Origin: Cepaea nemoralis
Lineage: Eukaryota; Mollusca; Gastropoda; Stylommatophora; Helicidae
NCBI GenBank assembly: GCA_014155875.1
Contig: JACEFZ010017670.1
Location: forward strand, 41,001-105,000
Direction of reading: 5' to 3'
DNA: 64,000 nucleotides
The notes below the pieces were generated by a model, which saw only the letters and a list, made by a program, of their open reading frames with translations, ran no database searches and had not been told where the DNA came from. Positions 56,739 through 64,000 of the stretch are shown here, piece by piece (the stretch's first letter is position 1; every line of letters starts with the position of its first letter). Position numbers and translations under genes: made by a program.

Positions 56739-56867
56739 ACAATACCTATACACTAGTGGATGTTGATATAGAGCTGTCACAGCAGGTGTTGATGATGATG
56801 TCCAGTTACAACTGCCACGTGAACCAGTGTCCTGTAACAGACTCCAGCTCACATTGTCGTTCGGCAG
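56739..56867 (+). CDS. Candidate internal exon, unknown protein
   Basis: A strong acceptor (CTCTCTTCCATTTTACAG) precedes a 129-nt segment ending in GCAG before GTGCTGG. Phase 1 in and phase 1 out. It encodes NTYTLVDVDIELSQQVLMMM and then a cysteine-bearing stretch YNCHVNQCPVTDSSSHCRSA. The open frame actually extends further upstream (to about 56447: LLRKAERWATPG, FPQLESLEIIYNGLPP), so a longer exon is possible. Right after it the 45-bp minisatellite begins. No family recognised; the donor is weak. Confidence 0.3.
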
Positions 56868-56884
56868 GTGCTGGTCACTTCCAA

Positions 56885-58318
56885 GGGTGTTTTCTCTGTC
56901 GCCACCATACAACAAGAGGACAGTCCAAGGGTGTTTTCTCTGTTGCCACCATACCAACAAGAGGACAGTCCAAGGGTGTTTCCTCTGTCACCATCATACT
57001 AACAAGAGGACAGTCCAAGGGTGTTTCCTCTGTCACCATCATACTAACAAGAGGTCAGTCCAAGGGTGTTTCCTCTGTCACCATCATACTAACAAGATGA
57101 CAGTCCAAGGGTGTTTCCTCTGTCACCATCATACTAACAAGAGGTCAGTCCAAGGGTGTTTCCTCTGTCACCATCATACTAACAAGAGGACAGTCCAAGA
57201 GTCTTTCCTCTGTCACCATCATACCAACAAGAGGCCAGTCCAAGGGTGTTTCCTCTGTCACCATGATACCAACAAGAGGACAGTCCAAGGGTGTTTCCTC
57301 TGTCACCATGATACCAACAAGAGGTCAGTCCAAGGGTGTTTCCTCTGTCACCATCATACTAACAAGAGGACAGTCCAAGGGTGTTTCCTCTGTCACCATC
57401 ATACTAACAAGAGGCCAGTCCAAGGGTGTTTCCTCTGTCACCATCATACTAACAAGAGGACAGTCCAAGGGTGTTTCCTCTGTCACCATCATACTAACAA
57501 GAGGACAGTCCAAGGGTGTTTCCTCTGTCACTATCATACCAACAAGAGGACAGTCCAAGGGTGTTTCCTCTGTCACCATGATACCAACAAGAGGTCAGTC
57601 CAAGGGTGTTTCCTCTGTCACCATCATACCAACAAGAGGACAGTCCAAGGGTGTTTCCTCTGTCACCATGATACCAACAAGAGGACAGTCCAAGGGTGTT
57701 TCCTCTGTCACCATCATACTAACAAGAGGCCAGTCCAAGGGTGTTTCCTCTGTCACCATCATACTAACAAGAGGCCAGTCCAAGGGTGTTTCCTCTGTCA
57801 CCATCATACCAACAAGAGGACAGTCCAAGGGTGTTTCCTCTGTCACCATCATACCAACAAGAGGCCAGTCCAAGGGTGTTTCCTCTGTCACCATCATACC
57901 AACAAGAGGACAGTCCAAGGGTGTTTCCTCTGTCACCATGATACCAACAAGAGGTCAGTCCAAGGGTGTTTCCTCTGTCACCATCATACTAACAAGAGGT
58001 CACTCCAAGGGTGTTTCCTCTGTCACCATCATACTAACAAGAGGACAGTCCAAGGGTGTTTCCTCTGTCACCATGATACTAACAAGAGGTCAGTCCAAGG
58101 GTGTTTCCTCTGTCACCATCATACTAACAAGAGGTCAGTCCAAGGGTGTTTCCTCTGTCACCATCATACTAACAAGAGGTCAGTCCAAGGGTGTTTCCTC
58201 TGTCACCATGATACCAACAAGAGGCTAGTCCAAGGGTGTTTCCTCTGTCACCATCATACCAACAAGAGGACAGTCCAAGGGTGTTTCCTCTGTCACCATG
58301 ATACCAACAAGAGGACAA
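56885..58318. repeat. 45-bp minisatellite, about 32 copies
   Basis: Unit GTCCAAGGGTGTTTCCTCTG plus TCACCATCATACTAACAAGAGGACA (25 bases, variable positions at ACTA/ACCA, CATC/CATG and AGGACA/AGGTCA/AGGCCA). Period divisible by 3, so long frames exist in more than one phase and on both strands; I do not treat them as genes. Confidence 0.96.
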
Positions 58319-58730
58319 TCGCCAATACCGATTGAACAGATGTCAAACACGCAGAGCAAATGTAACTCGACTAACTGCCATGTCTCTTGCCAGTCAACAC
58401 AATTTCTCGATTCATAAATTAAGATACACTGTTAAAACATGGGAGAAACAAATCAATAGAAATAAACTGCAGACAATGGGGTTCAACCATATAAAATGTC
58501 ATCAGACAAACTCTGTGACGAAAACAGGACAGTCAGATGAGGAGGACCTGTGACAGTATGAAACATGGTCGGGGTCCTAGTCTCACAACGGCTCTTATAC
58601 TAGCCTGGAGATTACATGATTGATGCAGCCTGGTTGTACAGTAACCGCTGGATCTCTGTCGTTCAGTTATCAGTTATCAGTTGGGGTATCGTCATTGCAC
58701 TCCGGACAGGTCCATGGGTGCTCATTGAAT
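58319..58730. other. No gene recognised
   Basis: Short region between the 45-bp array and the LINE relic. No motif seen. Confidence 0.5.
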
Positions 58731-58734
58731 CACG

Positions 58735-59385
58735 TAGTGCACACACGATGTAATAATGCTGTGATTCTAGCCATATGAAAGCCTGTGTTACTGCCATCAC
58801 CTCCATCGTCATGCTGCTCGTGGTCACGGAGTTGGCACCACTGGATTCTTGAAAGGTTCGGCCCGCTGAACGGGCTGTAAATGCCCACGCACTTCTTTGC
58901 TGCTTTACAACAGATCAATCTGTATAGATGAGCACTTCGGGGTGTTTAAGTGCTCACTGATGAGCGCGTTGACCTCTGCATTGACAGCGGCAGGGTTCTG
59001 CTCTCTGCATAGTCTGCAAAGTGTGATATTGCAGGAGAAGGTGCACTTAAAAGCTGGAGGCACAGGCCGGGGTTGATACAGGTAAGAATGCTGACCTGTC
59101 TGATGACATCTTCCGCCCGACCCACCCATGATCTGCCCTTCTGTAGCCTTTCGCCCTTTTCACTGAATATATCCTCATGCAGAGGATGCTGCTCATCTGC
59201 ACACATTTTTAAGTATGCACGAGCTCTCCATATCTTGGTCCTGTGGTTCATGGTCGGGAAGTCAAGGAGGTATCTCGTTGCTACACAGCGGGTGTCTCCC
59301 GTGCAGCCCAAAATAATGTGCATGGCTTCGTTTTGTACCTTTTCAAGTTTGCCAGTTGTCAAGGTCCTACACTGTACTGAGACAG
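58735..59385 (-). mobile_element. LINE relic: linker and start of RNase H
   Basis: The minus strand reads LEKVQNEAMHIILGCTGDT, YLLDFPTMNHRTKIWRARAY and a broken continuation, then VLIYTD (first RNase H acidic residue) and SSMTMEVMAVTQAFIWLES near 58800. The last matches the LINE inserted in the mariner at 21632-22326, so these are overlapping parts of one family. Frameshifts lie near 59000 and 58930. Confidence 0.82.
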
Positions 59386-59390
59386 ACTAG

Positions 59391-60035
59391 TGACAGTAGA
59401 GGGGTGAGGACTTACAGGACATAGAGACAGGACGTCTATAAAGGAATAGACAGAATTGAGACAGCACCCAAGCCAGGACGTAATAATAGATATAACTAGA
59501 CTCGGGTGGGAACACTAACGTGTTATAGTTAGGACAATAGAGGGACCGACCCAGGAATAGGGGGCGGGCAGACGTGGTCGTGACAACGTGAAGTAGAACA
59601 GAACTTTAGAAGGCAGAGACGATAGTGCTGCGTGCACAGGGATTAGCACGCACCCCACGAGGGAGCTTGACCGCGTAGGCAAGCTGCGAGCTGAGTTAAG
59701 AGAGACGGGGGACAGACGGCTTTCTGACTGGACGTGGTTCTAAGTTATTGAGTGTCTATGAACGCATGCAATGTTTAGCGAGAGTGTGTTGTGAATTCAT
59801 ACATTGTGTAATGTGATTAATAAGTATTCTCTATTTATGTACAGGCAAAGAACGCCTTAGAGAATTGTCAGGCTTGCCTGAATAAATATTGTAGAGAAAA
59901 CATCTGTGCATATTATTATTATTTGTAAGGTACAGATGAGGTTTGCCTGAGTGCAGGACTGTGACACCAGTCTGTGTAGGGCTAACAATTAGGATGGCCA
60001 GGGCATACTCGATTGGTGAAAGTACCAGTCCATAA
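59391..60035. other. No gene; LTR-like texture
   Basis: Non-coding, with AATAAA near 59880 and a GGACTGTGACA end near 59966 that resembles an LTR end. No matching target duplication was found (ACTAG versus CCAGT), so it is not called as a solo LTR. Confidence 0.35.
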
Positions 60036-60039
60036 CACC

Positions 60040-60295
60040 CGACAGAGCTCTGGATCCCCTCCCCCCCCCCACTTCTCTCTCTCCTTCTCTCCCTCTCTCT
60101 CTCTCTCTCCCATACCACATCAGAGCAATAATGGATCTCTCTGTCCCACACCCAGACTACATCAGAGAAATTCTGGATATCTCTCTCCAACACCTTAAAC
60201 CACATCAGAGAAATTCTGTACCTCTCTCTCCAACACTTCAGACCACATCAAAGAAATTCTGGATCTCTCTCTCCAACACCTAAGACCACATCAGA

Positions 60296-60371
<76 letters not shown>

Positions 60372-60481
60372 CACCTCAGGCCATTCATAGAAACTCATCT
60401 CTCTTCCACACCCAGAACACATCAGAGAAATTCTGGATCTCTCACTCCCTCTCTCACCTCAGAGCACATCAGAGAAATTAT

Positions 60482-60545
<64 letters not shown>

Positions 60546-60666
60546 CACACAAGACAGATGACATCATAAATTTTGGCTCTCTTTCCCACACACCGTTGAT
60601 GACATCAGGGAAACTTTGAATCTCTCTCTCACACACACCTCAGACCACATCAGAGACATTCTGGAA

Positions 60667-60754
<88 letters not shown>

Positions 60755-61172
60755 ACCCAGACCTCATCAGAGAAATTCTGGTCTCTCTCTTCCATACCCA
60801 GACCACATGAGAAAAATTCTGGATCTCTCTCTCTCCCCCACACTAAGACAACATCAAAGAAACTCTGGATCTCCCTCTCCCGCACCTCAGAACACATCAG
60901 AGAAATACTGGATTTCTCTCTCCCACACTTCAGACCATATCAGAGAAATTATGAATTTCTCTCTTTCCACACTTCAGACCATATCAGAGAAACTCTGGAT
61001 CTCTCACTCTTTCTCTCTCACATTAGACCACATCAGAGAAATTATTGATCTCTCTCTCTCTCTGTCTCTCTCTCTCTCTTTCTCTCTCTCAAGATAGGCG
61101 ACATCAGAGAATCTTTGGCTCTCTTTCCCATACACCGCAGACGACATAAGAGAAACTTTGAATCTCTCTGTC

Positions 61173-61203
<31 letters not shown>

Positions 61204-61245
61204 ATCTCTCTCTTGAACACCTCAGACTACATCAGAGAAAGTCTG

Positions 61246-61307
<62 letters not shown>

Positions 61308-61422
61308 TCCCATACCACATCAAAGCAATTCTGGATCTCTCTCTCCCAAACCCAGACCTCATCAGAGAATTTCTGGATCTCTCTCTCTCCAACACCTCAG
61401 ACCACATCATAGAAATTCTGGA

Positions 61423-61513
<91 letters not shown>

Positions 61514-61644
61514 TCAGACCACATCAGAGAAATTCTGGATTTTTCTCTCCCACATCTCATACCCCAACAGAGAAACTCTGGATCTTTCTCTCTCTTTCTC
61601 TGTCACCTTAGACCACATCAGAGATATTATGGATCTCTCTCTCT

Positions 61645-61710
<66 letters not shown>

Positions 61711-61790
61711 AGACAGATGACATCAGAGAAACGTTGGCTCTTGTCTCACACACAGCAATGACATAAGAGAAACCTTGGATCTCTCTCTCT
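60040..61790. repeat. CT-rich compound satellite
   Basis: About 30 irregular units of 45-60 bp containing CAGACCACATCAGAGAAATT and CTGGATCTCTCTC, each ending in a CT tract that in places has expanded to more than 80 bp (60300-60368, 60490-60541, 60670-60750, 61245-61300, 61425-61510). One (CA)n tract is at 61687-61709. Confidence 0.93.
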
Positions 61791-61799
61791 CCATCCTTA

Positions 61800-62340
61800 T
61801 CTTCTCTTTTCAAAAGAAGTGCTGTACTGTACACTACATCTTAAGCTGTGAGAAGAGGCAAGTCTAGGCCCAGAATGCTGTTCTAATCTAAACCCCGATA
61901 GTTTCTTGATTTCATTCAGAACCTGGTTTAGTAAAAGACATGCTGCCACTCCTGCGCCGACAGCTGCCCCCTTTTTAATCCACGGCCAATCTTCAACACA
62001 CGAGAATGAGAGAAGGAGGAATGAATGTTTCTTCCTCTTGTCTTTATACGTCCGTGGTGTGAAGAATGATTGTGTTGCATGACATAATAGCATTGATGAC
62101 AGGTCCAGCGTATTAAACTGCTGTGATATATTCGAACCGAGTTGCAAAATGACCACCACTGCATGTAGCACTCTAGTCGAACTGAAGTCAAGCTAACAAC
62201 CCAGTCTAGGCACTCCAGTGAACGAAGAAGAAGAAGATTGGTGTTAGAATGAGAGAATGAGCTTGTACTTTGTCATCTCATCTCTCTATCTCTATGTATG
62301 TATGTTGTTGTCAATGAATGAGAGGCGGTGTGAGATTTCA
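61800..62340. other. No gene recognised
   Basis: The minus strand has a frame reading WIKKGAAVGAGVAACLLLNQ near 61950, with a membrane-like stretch, but splice sites and a family could not be supported. Confidence 0.35.
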
Positions 62341-62399
62341 CAATGAGTACTTCACCTGCACTTCAATATTCATTCTATACACATGACAATAATTGTATC

Positions 62400-62790
62400 A
62401 ACTTACGAATGAAAATATGCATAATATGCTTCTGCACATTATTGCTTCTACCAACATGTGGAGTGTCATTATGTAAAATCATCTCCCTGTTTGGGAAAGC
62501 GAGTACAGGAGAATATTCATTATGTGTTTCCGTACATTATTGCTGCTATCCAACATGTGTAATGTCAGTTAATAATAACACAACCCTGTTGGGAAAAGTA
62601 AGTAAAGGAAATACACATCATATGCTTTCATGCATTATCACTACTAACCACCCTGGGTAATATCATTAGTAATATTGCACCCCTGTCTGTAAAAAGTAAG
62701 TAAATGAAGATATGCTTTCATGCATCTTCACTTCTAACCAAGAGGGGACATATCACCCCAGTGTTAGAGGAAGTAAGTAAAGGAAATGAC
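62400..62790. repeat. Degenerate tandem repeat of about 110 bp, 3-4 copies
   Basis: Repeated ATATGCTTYTGCACATTATT, ACCAACATGTGGAGTGTC-like and GGGAAARYGAGTA segments, with increasing divergence to the right. Confidence 0.7.
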
Positions 62791-62799
62791 AGAAGAAGT

Positions 62800-64000
62800 A
62801 AGAAAGAATAAACAGGAAGAACAAACAGGCTAACTTAACATCTGATGCAGCCCTGATTTGGTAATATGAGTTTATATAAATGATATGCCATCATCACCCT
62901 GTTCTGTACCATTGCTGTTCAGGATCGGATCTTGCTGTGTACATTCCTTCATGAACTCTCCATCACTCATCTACTAGCCTTGTCATTCTCTGTGTCTGTG
63001 TCCTCTGTGAGAACATCTGCCCAAACAGATCATTATGTACAAGAGCAAAAGAGGATATAGCTTGCCAGATGAATTGAAAGATGCCTGATACCAGTACAAA
63101 GAAGAGACACTAGCCCTCAACTTGTAGGCACTTCCTGAATCTTCTACTTTCTATCACTTCTATCTGTAGCTCTTTTCATTCTTGTCAACTGGAGAACCAT
63201 CATCAGTTGAACATATATAAAAAGGATCACCATGTTTATTCACGATAGGTGAGGAAGACGATGTTCGCAGATTTACCCCAGATGTATCACAGATCTATCG
63301 CAGATCATTGCAGATCTAGCGCAGATTACTTCAGATTACTGCAGATTATAGCAGACTATTGAAGATCAAAGTGATAAGATCATATTAGATGGATGGACAG
63401 ACTGTTGAGTAGGGAATGAACTAAACAAGAACCAATGCCAATTGATCAGCTGGAGAGAGAATTAGGGATTCTTGCACTGCGTCAAGTGGACAGTTACCCC
63501 GAATCCGTTATTTCAGACGATTATATATTCTCATCTAGAAGCAAAACAATTCATAGTGGAACTGCCAACCTAATAACTCCAAGAGAATCCAGTGCTCAGT
63601 GTTATCTAGGTGTCCTTTCAAATGCCAGCATGTCAGACCCAGAAACATCTCACCACCAATTCAGTTGAATTGAACTGAATGGAACTCAATTGAACTTACA
63701 TAAACTTGAGAACAATTGCCAAAGGCATATCACATTCATTAGACTGAGAGCATTTAAGTAATAACCTCAAGTCATAAATGTGTGTTGAGACTGTTTAATT
63801 TCACAACATCATGAATCCATGGAAATTCAAACATTATCATGTGTTAACCTAGAGACATTGCTAAGAAGAAACTTGTGGGTAGGCACAGTGACAATCTGAA
63901 CTATTACAGGCCTAGATCCAATGGAGTTAAATGATTCCTAAAGGACATTTTAACATTATCTAATTGGTGTGCTGAATTGTAATTCATGTTTCAGAGATGC
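62800..64000. other. No gene recognised; short CAGAT repeats
   Basis: 63275-63365 contains about eight imperfect 13-15-bp units of the GCAGATYATYGCAGAT kind. The rest is AT-rich with only short frames. Confidence 0.5.

Noticed and set aside
57325..57939. Minus-strand frames over the 45-bp array
   Set aside because: Shadow frames of the tandem repeat.
59391..59966. Possible solo LTR (TG...CA ends, AATAAA)
   Set aside because: Flanking 5-mers ACTAG and CCAGT do not match and the inverted termini are weak.
61928..62191. Small minus-strand frames with a membrane-like stretch
   Set aside because: No splice sites, start context or recognisable family; overlapping frames are equally open.

Overview
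This window is eukaryotic, most likely from an invertebrate animal and plausibly a mollusc. The pointers are an intron-containing gene with split exons, a C1q-domain exon next to a degenerate duplicate, a Ty3/gypsy element of the GmR1 type, a Penelope-like element, mariner and hAT relics, many 5'-truncated LINEs with tetranucleotide tails, tRNA-derived SINEs, and a very heavy load of micro- and minisatellites. The species cannot be fixed from sequence alone. No bacterial-type operon, CRISPR array, rRNA gene or functional tRNA gene was found.

Layout. 1-8389: an LTR retrotransposon with the order gag, protease, integrase, reverse transcriptase, RNase H; its 5' LTR is cut by the window edge. 8390-9290: a 50-bp satellite and a SINE. 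9301-11577: an intact C1q exon and a broken C1q copy, both minus strand, separated by microsatellites and a LINE scrap. 11600-16100: six minisatellite arrays (48, 42, 30, 52, 5 and about 65 bp), a tRNA-derived SINE and one candidate terminal exon. 16120-19640: LINE relics and large triplet microsatellites. 19985-30502: four exons of one minus-strand gene (coiled-coil protein) whose introns contain a mariner element with a LINE inserted in it, LINE tails, hAT MITEs and a 27-bp minisatellite. 30525-33170: a tandem repeat with a SINE inserted in it, then a 2.2-kb LINE. 33200-46320: two inverted copies of one dispersed repeat, each invaded by further elements. These include two LINE 3' regions built of a C-rich/G-rich minisatellite, a solo LTR with a perfect 5-bp target duplication, and a second LINE. 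47389-50735: a ZBED-type hAT transposase relic and two LINE relics. 51045-55410: a Penelope-like element with repeated flanks. 56000-64000: a candidate exon, a 45-bp minisatellite, a LINE relic and a CT-rich satellite.

How it fits together. Host coding sequence is sparse: the four-exon coiled-coil gene, the C1q exon and two weak single-exon candidates. Coiled coil followed by C1q is a known layout of secreted C1q-domain proteins, and the two parts lie on the same strand in the right order. However, the splice phases do not allow a direct join, so at least one exon is missing between them or they are separate genes. Nearly everything else is layered transposable elements and satellites. Several insertions can be ordered in time because one element interrupts another and leaves target-site duplications.
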